A stretch of 64,000 nucleotides of DNA, from contig QXJR01000019.1 in the NCBI GenBank assembly GCA_020975725.1, positions 186,001 to 250,000 of the forward strand. Direction: 5' to 3'. A model generated the notes under the pieces. That model was given only the letters and a program-made list of their open reading frames with translations. It ran no database searches and was not told the DNA's origin. Positions 18,552-28,787 of the stretch are shown piece by piece. Source of the DNA: Picocystis sp. L7. Its lineage: Eukaryota; Chlorophyta; Picocystophyceae; Picocystales; Picocystaceae. Every line of letters starts with the position of its first letter. Positions within the stretch are counted from its first letter, which is position 1. The translations under genes and the position numbers were made by a program.

Positions 18552-20960
18552 TTCCCCTGTTCAACAGAGATGGTTTCTGCTATCCGGGTACAAAATAAAA
18601 AGTTCCTTCGGGCTCCTTTGCCCCGGCACTTGTCACAAGTGCGGTTAGAATTTAGAAGTCTATCAGCCCAACGTCGTCCGTTTTTGTCCGAGTAACGCAC
18701 TGGGCCATGCACATTGCATACTTTTGGATTCTCATTCTGAAGCTATACTTTTTGCATCGCAAGTTCCATAAGGTTTGCTTCGCAATGGGAACAAGCATTA
18801 GCACACTACATAGGTGGCTGAGCAATGCCAGACATTTACATAACACAAGTTGCTTTCACTCCACAAGAGTGACAAAAGCAGGGTTAATGTCAAATATAGT
18901 GCAAGATATCTCTGTAGATGGCTCACTTTGACAGTCAACAACCTATGGATGTTGCTCTTGCGCAAGGGACGCAAGCGGCGTATGCACATAATGTTATAGA
19001 GTATTCAATTGCACGGCTTGGCGAGGAAAAGAACCACCACATGCTTCGGTTCCTTGCTATATAGCTATGAAACGGTGTTTGCAGTCAAAGGGACAATGCC
19101 CCTCCCCCGACTTTGGTCAGAGGCGACCAATGGTCAGAACTGGAGAATACATTTTTTTTGTAAGTCCTTCCACCACTTGTACATACCAAGAAGCCGAATT
19201 TACCCATTCGATGAGAAAGGTTATACTCTCTCTAGATGCCGCCATCTATTGACACCGCCTTTGATGGAACAAAGCACCTGAAAACTGTCCCGAGTAGCAA
19301 GAATACCGCTTTGCTTGCAAGCTTAGTCGCCGGATCAATGTTGACGGAGACGTCAATTATCCTTGTGGACTATGTCACTCGTTACATAGATACTAGAGAC
19401 GACCAATAACTCGAACTTGTTTACACTACGCCTTGTTTCCCAAAATTAAATCACGTCAAAAACATGTTTTCAAAAGTCATTCTAGAATAATGATCGTGAC
19501 CATTATAGCCTAACAAGCTGGAACAATGGATCTACGTGTTGTGGAGCACTTCGCACGGAGCGATAACAAGACTAAGTTCAAGACGTTTCGGAATTTCTTG
19601 TAAGAACAAACCCGTTCGAACATCCGGGTACCTATTCTAGTCCAAACATATCAAGACAAGCATTGCTTGTATCACAGATGACTAGCCACAATACATGTGA
19701 ATTAACTTGTAAAAACATTCTGATGCACCATAAGCAACAACACATTAGCCGATGGAAAATTCGCAAAATAAACGCAGTTTTACTTCTAAACCGGTTGAAC
19801 ACATCCTTACAAACAAGAGGTGCACCATTATCATATGCTGTACTTTGTTTGTTACTGAAATGCGGTGTCATCGTTGGAAAGATGGATATAGCGTCACTCT
19901 ATCATGATACTGTCGACACCTAACGCTAGTTTGGTTCCCTTGACGTTGATAAGGAGTGCTGTCGCACGCAAATTCATACACGAAACTCGCTTTCATGATA
20001 CTCTCAGTCTGCTACAAGCTCTGGAATTGTAGCTGTTGCGTCCATCCAAAAGAAGGCATTTAGGTGGCAAACGTAAGGAATTTGTGGACACCACGCTCAA
20101 CGAGACGTTCATCAGATAGTTTTTGGTGCCAATCATGATCGAGTTCGCCATTTGCATACACCAAAAGCGAATTGTGGACCCAAAATAGCTTATTGGGTCC
20201 ATCCGGGTATTGTGAAGCTTGGGAGTAATGGCCGGGGCCAATAAGGTCCTACCCAACCCTTTGTGAGTTGATATTGTGACGATCGACGTCAAGGATGCTG
20301 AAGGGTCAACCATGCAAGGAATCGAGCTCAATGCATGGTGCGAATACGGATTCCACGCCCACGCGTTGTGGTCCTATTTCGTGACCGTTCGCCTCTGCGG
20401 ATGTAAGATGAAGCGCCTCGGAGTGAACTCGAGGCATTACGAGGATAACTATTGTACATCCATACGTAGAATAGATGATCTTAGGCAATCCTGTCGATGA
20501 AGGACATCATCGTTTCAAGAACTTCTGGAACGCATGACAGACTCTTGGTCGACAATGTGCCCCGTGCCCAAAGACCTTCGGTGTCCAAAGCGAACGGACG
20601 ATAGGGGGTGAAGCCACGGAGCACCATGGTAGGCGTATCAATTGATTCGCGTCTTTGTACCGAGTGCTATCGTCAACTGGTTAGACGGGGACGTCTGATT
20701 CTTCGCTTGCAAATGGCATTCCCGTGTGGTCCACCTCTCCCGTCCCCTTCTTCGGTCGTGAAGCACGGGACGTCCCGGTTGCCGTACCACCGTACGTCCA
20801 TTCGTACGTACGGTTGGAGTAGGGGTACGTGACCCATCCGTCCCCCCTTCTCGGGTTTATATCGGGGAGGCTCTGCGGGTCTAGACCGAAACGCTTCTTC
20901 CTTTCCCAAAGGGGTTGCGTTTCCGAATCGAAAGGGAGGTCGAAAGGAAGGAGCACAGGG
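18552..20960. other. Gene-free, AT-rich region with FLVA promoter at its end
   Basis: For 2.4 kb no gene is recognised. From about 18650 to 20500 the sequence is clearly AT-richer than neighbours and has only short frames; a few (about 19660-19920 and 20270-20510 on plus, 19993-20331 on minus) look faintly protein-like and may be remnants of a mobile element, but no family could be named. The last 250 bp turn GC-rich and carry CCTTTCCCAAAGGGG at 20900-20914 and AATCGAAAGGGA at 20926-20937, 24-60 bp before the FLVA ATG. Confidence 0.45.
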
Positions 20961-23036
20961 ATGGGGAGAGAAGATCTCGGAAACGAAGCCATGCAAGCGC
21001 AACATCGCGCGATGGCGATGCGACAAGGAGCGACGATGGCGCGTCGCGGACGCGTGTGGGCGGCCTCTGGATCCGCCCAAGCGCCTCCCAAACCGGAAGT
21101 GGTGCCGCAGAAGGACGTGCGCGTGTTGAAGCTCCTCGACGGAACCGTAGCACTCCGAGGGAACGTACAGGAGAGGTTCAAGTTCGAAGTCGAGTACGGC
21201 AAAAAAAGAGGCACCACGGATAACGCGTACATCGTCCGTGGCGAGAATGCGTCCGCTCTCATTGACGTGCCGGACCGAGCATTTGCCGAAGCCTTCATTC
21301 AAGCCGTGGAGAAGGAAATTGGAGTGGATAAGCTGCAGTTCCTCATCGTGGGACACTTCAGTCCGAAAAGGATGGACACACTCATGGCCCTGCTGAAGGC
21401 TAGGTCTAAAAGTGCTCCGCCGTTGCAAATCATTTGCTCCAATCCATCCAAGCAGCTCCTGCTCAAGAGCTTGGAACGAAAAATGGCAGACTTCTTCACG
21501 GAAAGAGCAACACTCAAGGCAGTGCGAACGAACGATCCGTTGGACCTGGGATCTGGACGTTTGCTCACGTTCATCACCACGCCCACTCCACGATGGCCAG
21601 ATGCTCTGTGCACCTATGACAACCAAACAGGCCTGCTGTTTTCCAACAAGTTTTTTGGATGTCATGTTTGCGACCAAGAAGGACAGGCAGGGGTAGACAC
21701 GGGAGGGTGGGATGAGTATGGCGAAGACTGGAACTACTACTACGAGTGCCTCGTCAAGCCAGTGGCAAAACAAGCAACTGTGGTGCTCGAAAAGCTGAAC
21801 TTAGCCGTGAAGAACGAACGCCCTGCTTTGTACAAGGAAGCCGAAAGCTCAGGCATGGAAGGACTAGAGGCGTCACTGCGAAAGGTGTGGGACTTTTTTG
21901 CAAGCGGGAACTATGGGGGACTGGCAGAATCCCTGCAAAGTGAAAGGAAGGCAACAGGAAGGAACGTTGTCACCGGCATTTGTCCCATGCATGGACCAGT
22001 AGTTGAGAGGAGCTTGCAGCAGCTTTTGATAGAGTATGAAGAGTGGAACACTGTGGCAAGAAAGCTGCTGGACGAGGTTTGTGTCGCAGTGATATATGCG
22101 TCTGCGTATGGTAATACTGCCGCGCTTGCCAATGCCATGTCTCGTGGAATAACCAAAGCCGGGGTGGGTGTGGAGTCACTCAACTGTGAGCTGAGCAAGC
22201 CTGAAGAAGTTGGAGCGCTCATTGAGAGGTGCGGTGGTTTTGCGGTGGGAGCCCCCACGCTCGGAGGACACATGCCCACTCCCATGCAAATGGCCCTCGG
22301 AGAGATTTTGAAGGACTGTGATCGATCCTATCCTTGTGGGGTATTCGGAAGTTTTGGTTGGAGCGGAGAGGCAGTCGATGAGATGGAATCAAGGTTAAAG
22401 GATGGAGGCTTTACCTTTGCATTTGATCCCATCAGATGCAAGTTCAAGCCCACGGAAGCTACTCTCCAGCTTTGCGAGGAAAGCGGTACAGATCTTGCCC
22501 AGGCAGTTAGGAAAGCAAACAAAAAGAAGGGCTTGAAAGTAGAATCACAATACAGTGTAGATCGAGGCGTAGCTCAGGCCGTTGGGCGCGTGGTAGGTTC
22601 CCTCTGTGTGCTCTCAGCAAAGAGTGGAGATGCCAAGCAAATCATGTTGGCATCCTGGGTTTCCCAGGCCTCGTTCGATCCTCCTGGGCTTACTGTTGCC
22701 GTAGCCAAAGATCGTGCCGTGGAGAGCCTCGTGCTTGAAGGTGGCAAGTTCAACTTGAGCATGCTTGCGGAAGGAAAGGCCAAGCCGGTTGTGAAGGAGC
22801 TCTCCAAGCCTTACCGGCCCCAAGAGGATAGAACGACGACTATCGAAACGGAAGTGTCCGAGAACAATCAGTGTGTGTATCTGAAAGATGCGGTTTCGTA
22901 CGTAGAATGCACGGTGAAAAACCGGTTGGAAGCAGGCGATCACTACATCTTGTATGCCACCGTGGACGATGGGAAGTTGCTGGATGATGGGGCCACGACG
23001 GCTGTCCACTTCCGCAGGTCGGGATCGAACTACTGA
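20961..23036 (+). CDS. FLVA: Flavodiiron protein, FLVA/Flv1 type, plastid
   Basis: In green algae and mosses FLVA and FLVB act together, accepting electrons after photosystem I and reducing oxygen to water. The 691-residue protein has a transit-like leader (about 1-40), a metallo-beta-lactamase-like diiron domain (50-300), a flavodoxin domain (about 375-520; IYASAYGNTAALANAMS, then VGAPTLGGHMP and GSFGWSGEAVDEM) and a C-terminal flavin-reductase domain (LCVLSAKSGDAKQIMLASWVSQASF). The canonical iron ligands are replaced: GHFSPKRMD where HxExD is expected, PRWPDAL instead of HWPD, and SNKFFGCH instead of SNDAFG. Such loss marks FLVA/Flv1-type subunits. ATG at 20961; the GTG at 20829 is rejected. 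No FLVB gene lies beside it. Confidence 0.92.
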   Translation: MGREDLGNEAMQAQHRAMAMRQGATMARRGRVWAASGSAQAPPKPEVVPQKDVRVLKLLDGTVALRGNVQERFKFEVEYGKKRGTTDNAYIVRGENASALIDVPDRAFAEAFIQAVEKEIGVDKLQFLIVGHFSPKRMDTLMALLKARSKSAPPLQIICSNPSKQLLLKSLERKMADFFTERATLKAVRTNDPLDLGSGRLLTFITTPTPRWPDALCTYDNQTGLLFSNKFFGCHVCDQEGQAGVDTGGWDEYGEDWNYYYECLVKPVAKQATVVLEKLNLAVKNERPALYKEAESSGMEGLEASLRKVWDFFASGNYGGLAESLQSERKATGRNVVTGICPMHGPVVERSLQQLLIEYEEWNTVARKLLDEVCVAVIYASAYGNTAALANAMSRGITKAGVGVESLNCELSKPEEVGALIERCGGFAVGAPTLGGHMPTPMQMALGEILKDCDRSYPCGVFGSFGWSGEAVDEMESRLKDGGFTFAFDPIRCKFKPTEATLQLCEESGTDLAQAVRKANKKKGLKVESQYSVDRGVAQAVGRVVGSLCVLSAKSGDAKQIMLASWVSQASFDPPGLTVAVAKDRAVESLVLEGGKFNLSMLAEGKAKPVVKELSKPYRPQEDRTTTIETEVSENNQCVYLKDAVSYVECTVKNRLEAGDHYILYATVDDGKLLDDGATTAVHFRRSGSNY

Positions 23037-23438
23037 GTTTTCTGCATGGAGTTGTAACCTGATCCGGATCCTTGCCAATCCATCCAAGTTCTCGTCTCCG
23101 TTCGGGAAGGATTGCACCATGGTTCGGTGGTGGATCTCTAGCGTGATCTCGAGACTGCATCGGTTGATTTCCATCAAGGATGCATTCGAAGGAGCCTCAT
23201 CCGCTTCCCCCAAACCCTTCCATCCGACGTGGCACCGGCCCGATCTCCGAAACATCGATCTCTTCTCGTTTCGATCGCAATCTTTCCGGAAGAGATCTCG
23301 ATCCATCCGGGCATGGGGTCGATACGCCCGGGTTCCCCTCCGATCGAAAGGGGATCCGATCGGTTTCGAAGGGTCTCGAACCCGGGCACAGACCGGGTTG
23401 GATCGGGGCAGGAAGGTCACTCGACGATTGGCGAGACG
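23037..23438. promoter_or_regulatory. Upstream region of small plastid gene with GATCGAAAGGGG element
   Basis: Spacer after FLVA. Contains CCAAT at about 23077, GATCGAAAGGGG at 23342-23353 followed at once by ATCCGATCGGTTTCGAAGG, the same arrangement seen at 14366-14395. No coding frame supported. Confidence 0.45.
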
Positions 23439-23753
23439 ATGGCGACGTGTCCGATGGCGATGGCGCAGCTGCGAAGGCCGTCCACGTGCGCTCCACGCGC
23501 GAAGACGGTCCGTTTGCCGGTCCGAAACGTGCGTGCAAAGGCTACGTACGACATGGGATGGCTCCTGGCCGCCGCCGAACGGACGGGCGAGGTGGAAGCA
23601 CCTCCAGGCGTTCTGATCGGCGCCACCTTGGTGGTGACGCTCGCCGCCACCGCGTCCATCTTCCTGCTCAAACCAGGCGTGGAAGCGTCCGAAAAGATGC
23701 AGGAACGCGACAGAAAGGTGTTTGGGCGCCGTCCACCTCCCAGTAAGAAGTGA
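23439..23753 (+). CDS. Small single-span plastid protein of unknown function
   Basis: The 104-residue protein has a basic, Ala/Arg/Thr-rich leader (about 1-38) typical of transit peptides. A possible mature start follows near YDMGWLLAAAERTGEVE, then one membrane helix (about 58-77, ending IFLLKPG) and a short charged tail (EASEKMQERDRKVFGRRPPP). The layout resembles small thylakoid or envelope subunits of photosystems or related complexes. I do not recognise the family. ATG at 23439 is preceded by a promoter motif shared with other plastid genes. It is convergent with the CDPK gene, and the codon bias matches neighbours, so it is likely real. Confidence 0.6.
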   Translation: MATCPMAMAQLRRPSTCAPRAKTVRLPVRNVRAKATYDMGWLLAAAERTGEVEAPPGVLIGATLVVTLAATASIFLLKPGVEASEKMQERDRKVFGRRPPPSKK

Positions 23754-23932
23754 GCGGAGGATGACGGGACCGGACGGCCGAGGCACGGCCAAGCACCACA
23801 AGGTGGCCCGAGAAGGAACGAGCGCAAAGGTTATGTGCCCAGTGATTGAAGTGTGCGAAATGTGGATAAAATGCATTCACAAACAACGACCCGCACGACA
23901 CAAGTGCAAAGCCACACGCGAACGTTTGACGC

Positions 23933-25444
23933 TCAGTGATTCCTGGGATCCGTCCTACTCGTCTTCAACTGAGGAGCTTCTTCCTCCACACGACTCCGTC
24001 GCTTCTCTAGCACCATGTACGAGTCCAACTCCGCGGAAGACCTGGGAAGACGCACTTTCGATCCCCTCGTGGGCAGAGAGTTGGTTTTCTTCAAATCTGC
24101 ATAGCCCTTCCTCATCATTGCCAAAAACTCTTCATAGTCGATTCGTCCATCCCCATCAAGGTCCAGTTCCCCAAAAACTTCCTTGATGTCATCCTTCACG
24201 TCTGCTCCATACTCGCCCTCAAGTGCTAGCTGCACCTCGTCCATGGTGAGACGCCCGTCCCCATTGAAGTCTAGTCTAAGGAACACGTCCAAAATGTGCT
24301 CTTCCTTGGCAAGCTGGTGCCGGTGCAGCGTGGCCGTGATAAACTCCCGATAATCAAGTTTCCCGTCTCCATCCACATCCACAGAGTTCATGATTTCCCG
24401 AAGCTCCGAATCTTCCATCTTCACGTTCCAGTGCCTTAATCCATCCTTCAGCTCCTGGAAGGTGATGCTCCCACTCTTGTCTACGTCCAACTGGGAGAAG
24501 AGCACATCCAGACCGGATATCTCCTCTGCAGTCATGGACTCTGCTGCCATTTTCAAGGCAAGCCTCTTGAAACGACTCTCGTTTGCAAATTGCCTCAAGT
24601 GCTTCAACACATATGGCTGGATGGGATCCGTTGGTGCCGTACCCCCTTTCTTGATCCAGGGATGCTGCAGCAGATCCTGTGCACTTGGTCGCTTCTGAGG
24701 GTCTGCAGTCAGCATCAATCTCACGACCTCTTTCGCTTCGGCAGACATGTCTGGCCACGGAGGAAAACAAAAACGAACCTCCCCCTTAAGAATGTCCCTG
24801 AAAATGGCCTTTTCACTGGCACCATGAAAAGGAGGTGACCCAGAAAGTAAAATATATAGCATGATACCTGCGCTCCATATGTCACACTTGTTGGTGTAAT
24901 TCTTCCTTAAGACCTCTGGTGCAACATAAAAGGCACTGCCAACTACTTCACTAAAAGTCTTGCCTGGCATGTAGTAAGTCGATAACCCAAAGTCTATTGC
25001 TCTGATAGAGCACTCGTCATTCTTATCCTTCAACAGAAAGTTTTCAGGCTTCAGGTCTCGATGTATGACACCGTAAGAGTGGAAGCGGTCCACCACCTCC
25101 AAGACAGTGCGGATGATCGTGGCAGCAATACTCTCAGAAAAATGGCCCTTTTCAAGTATAACATCAAAGAGCTCCCCACCTTCACACAGTTCCATCACCA
25201 TGTAAACGTTTTTTCTGTCCTCGTATGCTCCATAAATAGAGACAATGTTCGGATGGCCACTGACGTGGTGCATGATGCTCACCTCCCTTCGCACGTCTTG
25301 AATCTGGGACTCGGTGACCAGGTGACGCTTTGTAATGACTTTGCATGCGTACCGTTCCTCGGACAATCTGTGTGTAGCAAGTTTGATGACTCCGAATTGC
25401 CCTCTTCCTAAGACTTTACTCAAAACGAACACGTCTTCCACATT
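23933..25444 (-). CDS. CDPK: Calcium-dependent protein kinase (CDPK), 5' exon missing
   Basis: A Ser/Thr kinase activated directly by calcium. The exon encodes a kinase domain with GRGQFG, catalytic Lys in YACKVI, HRDLKPEN, DFG and APE, then the autoinhibitory junction (PYVLKHLRQFANESRFKRLAL) and four EF-hands: DVDKSGSITFQE, DVDGDGKLDYRE, DFNGDGRLTMDE and DLDGDGRIDYEE. All four loops keep the calcium-binding acidic residues. The frame starts NVEDVFVL directly after a consensus acceptor (TTGACAG) with a CTAAC branch-like motif about 30 nt earlier. So the N-terminus is in an upstream exon, perhaps within 25555-25690, where an in-phase donor follows RPTE. The first exon with its ATG, and any myristoylation signal, was not identified. 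The C-terminal tail after the last EF-hand is about 55 residues, basic and Ser-rich. Confidence 0.9.
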   Translation of the reverse strand, partial: NVEDVFVLSKVLGRGQFGVIKLATHRLSEERYACKVITKRHLVTESQIQDVRREVSIMHHVSGHPNIVSIYGAYEDRKNVYMVMELCEGGELFDVILEKGHFSESIAATIIRTVLEVVDRFHSYGVIHRDLKPENFLLKDKNDECSIRAIDFGLSTYYMPGKTFSEVVGSAFYVAPEVLRKNYTNKCDIWSAGIMLYILLSGSPPFHGASEKAIFRDILKGEVRFCFPPWPDMSAEAKEVVRLMLTADPQKRPSAQDLLQHPWIKKGGTAPTDPIQPYVLKHLRQFANESRFKRLALKMAAESMTAEEISGLDVLFSQLDVDKSGSITFQELKDGLRHWNVKMEDSELREIMNSVDVDGDGKLDYREFITATLHRHQLAKEEHILDVFLRLDFNGDGRLTMDEVQLALEGEYGADVKDDIKEVFGELDLDGDGRIDYEEFLAMMRKGYADLKKTNSLPTRGSKVRLPRSSAELDSYMVLEKRRSRVEEEAPQLKTSRTDPRNH

Positions 25445-27700
25445 CTGTCAACATATCGTATCAGAAATAGCGTTAGCATCTGCACAGAACACCACGGCTC
25501 GCCAAAATACCCATCCTCTTCGAAATATCTCGTTCGTCCGTACCTCCGTGGGTCTCCCTAGCACGTTGAAGGATGCCTGTGCGTGCGAATTGACAACCAA
25601 CGGTCGGAAGCCACGAGGACAGTATCCAGCGAAAGTCCGGATTGCAAAGCGACGCGGCGTGTTCCAGGTCAGTTTCGTGTTCAGGCCCACATAGACTCTT
25701 CCGTTTCGTTACGTCATGGTGGCACTTCCTTCGCTTTCAGGAATCGACGAATTCCTCTTCTCCCTTTCTCGTCGCTTCCAGCCTCAAAATCATGTCCCGT
25801 TCGGCACAGCGGTTGACCGTTCGAGACCTGCTTCGCGCTCCACGTACGTTCCCTGCAGCATTTGCTTTCCACGTTCGTTTTCCACGTATCTTTCTTCCTT
25901 TTCCACCTTACTCGCGTGTTCGCATCGCGCGGAGCGCACCCTGTCTTGGCTTGTGGTCCTCTTGCGTCCTTTGGCCGAACGTCCATCGGACAGACACGAC
26001 AAGAGGCAGCCCATGGGACCGCCTGTCGTTCGGTCCCGGCCTTGTTCGCTTGAGAGTCCGTCTTTTCGACCTGCTCGACCTCCCTTCGCTTGCGGTCTCG
26101 ATCCGTACAGGAGCGCAGCACGAGAGGCGTGTGCGCGCAAGACACCAAAGCACGTCCGAAATGGATGCTTGGCCGACCTCCCTTCGACCCAAGGACAGCG
26201 GTCCACACGGTCTTTCGGGTGGATTCGACACAAACGGAGAGAGGAAAAAGGGGGGGTCCCTGCAAGGGAAGCCGCCGTTGGAAGCGAACGGGAAAAGGGG
26301 GGCATACAGGTGCGAAAAAGGGAGGAAGGGAGGATCGGTGGAGTAAATGCCCCCCTTGCGGGACGTACGGGGGGATCCAAGTAGCGTCTGAATCTCGACC
26401 CTTTCCCGGGGGGCTGCGTTGCACTTAAGTCCTGGAAATACGAGTGTCCTCGCCTGCGGAGGCAGGATGTTTCGTTGTTACGTTCGGGTGTTTTCGGAAA
26501 AGCCGCGGTCCCGAGAGGTAGCGGAGTCGGTTTTCAGCCGTTTCGGGAAGATGCCTCGTTCCGATGTGGCACGCGATAGCAACGCCGAAGGGTGACGCTT
26601 GAACGCCTCCTTGACTCCGAGATAGACACCATGGTCAACCACGGCGCGAAGGTAGCTCACAGAAGGAATCGGACGATGTACACAACTCGAAGATGTCCAT
26701 GCGGCTCAAAGGGAAAGGCTCGGGAGTCTTACGACCACGAGGAATTGGGCGCATCGAGTCCCCATTCTTATCCACGTGGGGAGCTCCTACGATACACGAT
26801 CCTTCCCTTCCACCCCAACTCCGTTGAAAGCAAGTTGTTCTCGATCCCTAGCCAAACCAGTTACCATCCCAACGCTCCCAAGCCTTCGAATGAAGCTTCC
26901 CCACACGATTGGAGTTCATGAGCATTGGAGTTGCCCCTTGACATCCAATCCGTGCGAATCACCAAGATGTGCGCGAACAAGAGCTTGCGGACATGCGAAA
27001 CCCGGGAGATGACACTCAAAACCCACACGAAGCATCTTTTTAGACCAACGGATCGATCTACGTTTGATGTGAGATCCTTCAACGATGGAACTAAGTTATT
27101 CTTGGGAAGATCGTAATCGAACGAACACTTTTGTCGTCTCTTTGTTGCAAACGACTCAAGTCGTTCTTGGCAATCATTGAACTACCCGACCTTCAATTCC
27201 TATCCCTTTACGGCCGCAAAAGATGTTGCAAGTTGTGCATGTGGCAATCGTTGGAGACGTATGTGGGGCCGAAAGTGGAAAGTTGCCATCGGATGGACGC
27301 ATCGCCTTTCACTTCTTTCATTCTTCTTCCTACGTCGACGTTCAATTGCTTCGCACTTCGAACGGCCACCGAAGGACGGTGACGATGCACCCTTTCACCA
27401 CCGAAGAGAGCTTTCTACGTTCGTGTAGTGCTCGGAGACGATCGATGGTTTTCCTCCGCGCACGCCGTGCACGGTATCCTCCTTGCCGTGTCGCATTGCA
27501 TTCCCATGGATCCTCCGCTTGCCCGATCCTCGTATCCGTCTTCCTTCAACCCCGTTTTTCCCGTTCTTCGCGTGTCACTCGCCCTTTCTCGTGGACATGC
27601 GTCCGACACGCTCGTGTTGTTGTTTTCTTCCCATCCACCCGAGGGAGGGAAGGGGAGGACCAGGGGCACACGCCTTCCACACGTCGGGCACTGGAGTGGG
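25445..27700. other. Divergent intergenic region, CDPK / histidine phosphatase
   Basis: The part next to the CDPK contains its first intron (3' end at 25445) and presumably its first exon. Around 25700-26430 there are several long overlapping frames on both strands but no convincing codon bias. At about 26399-26420 CCCTTTCCCGGGGGGCTGCG resembles the promoter element found elsewhere. From about 26450 to 27430 is an AT-richer island with short protein-like fragments that I could not assign. The last 270 bp is the 5' region of the phosphatase gene. Confidence 0.4.
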
Positions 27701-28576
27701 ATGGCCAAGGCGAATGGACGCGCGCAACCACACACGCGGCATGGGAGAGGAGGGCATGGAGAGGGTGCAGGGAGGATGAGAAGGAGGACGTGGCTGATGG
27801 GCACCGCCTGGAGCACGTGTTGGAGGGAACAGCCGCGAGCAGAGGCGTTCATCGCCCTGCCGAGTCGGTTGCACAACCGATACTTCCTCGTACGGCACGG
27901 CGAAAGCCAGCTCGAGATGGAGCGGATGATTCTCTCGGATCCTTCCTGCAAGTACGACTTCAACTTTAGCCTGACCAATCGAGGAAGAGATCAGATGCGA
28001 CAAGCGGCCTCGGAAATCGAACGCCTGGGCGGTAGCATCTCTTGGATCTACACTTCCAACTTTCAAAGGGCCTTTCAATCCGCATTGATCCTCAGAGAAG
28101 ATCTTGGACTGCTTTATTCGAACTTTAGAACGGAGTTCTCTGGTTTGCTGGATCCAAGAAAGATGGGAAGATTAGAACGGTCCAAAGTCGACGCATGGGA
28201 GGCAGTTTGGGAACAGGATCGAGTGGATTTGCATTCTGCGCCCCCGCCCGTCTTGTCAAGCCTGCAACCATCAGCCTCCACAGAATCTGTCATTGACATT
28301 TATAGGAGGGCCCTTGAAGCCTTCACGAGGCTGGAAGGGAGTTATTATGGGCAGGACATTGTTTTGGTCAGCCACCTGGACACCTTGTCGGTGTTCACAG
28401 CAGCTTTGTACGGGACGGATCTCCGGCAACACCACGTTGACTACCCATACGAACTAGGACAGGTTAGACTTGTTGATCTGACCAAACCTCCGAAAAACTA
28501 CGAATACGACCCCAGAGATCTGAAGGGAACCTTTGCACCAGGGGACAACATTACCTCCTATCCGGGCCTTCTTTAG
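27701..28576 (+). CDS. Histidine-phosphatase (phosphoglycerate-mutase-like) protein
   Basis: A branch-1 histidine phosphatase superfamily protein. The 291-residue product has a basic, His/Arg/Gly-rich leader (about 1-50) that could target an organelle, then the catalytic block YFLVRHGESQ, the TNRGRDQM segment (LTxxGxxQ motif), the YTSNFQRAFQSA segment, a central acidic/Glu region with the MGRLERSKV and AWEAVWEQDR pieces, and VSHLDTL with the second catalytic His. ATG at 27701 lies where the codon bias begins. The family covers metabolite phosphatases, mutases and regulatory phosphatases, and the sequence does not fix the substrate. It converges with the Kelch gene, with 211 bp between stops. 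A TGTAATAAA sequence lies 16 bp after the stop and could act in 3'-end formation. Confidence 0.8.
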   Translation: MAKANGRAQPHTRHGRGGHGEGAGRMRRRTWLMGTAWSTCWREQPRAEAFIALPSRLHNRYFLVRHGESQLEMERMILSDPSCKYDFNFSLTNRGRDQMRQAASEIERLGGSISWIYTSNFQRAFQSALILREDLGLLYSNFRTEFSGLLDPRKMGRLERSKVDAWEAVWEQDRVDLHSAPPPVLSSLQPSASTESVIDIYRRALEAFTRLEGSYYGQDIVLVSHLDTLSVFTAALYGTDLRQHHVDYPYELGQVRLVDLTKPPKNYEYDPRDLKGTFAPGDNITSYPGLL

Positions 28577-28787
28577 GCAGTGTAGCAGCAAAACTGTAAT
28601 AAACGCGGAATGCGTCCAGTAGCTCTCCAACTTCCCCCATTCGCAACTCCTCCGTTTCCATATGGTAAAATCGAGCAAGGTGATGGTCTGAATCTGTCTT
28701 TCGCGGTCCAATTGAACGAACCATGCATTTATAATGCTCCATGAGCCTCGGCAACTGTGGACGATCGAGAACAAGGTAACTAGTCAG

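Noticed and set aside
19660-20510. Possible retroelement remnant in the 18.6-20.9 kb desert
   Set aside because: Fragments are too short and no reverse transcriptase, integrase or terminal repeat could be recognised, so no family is claimed.
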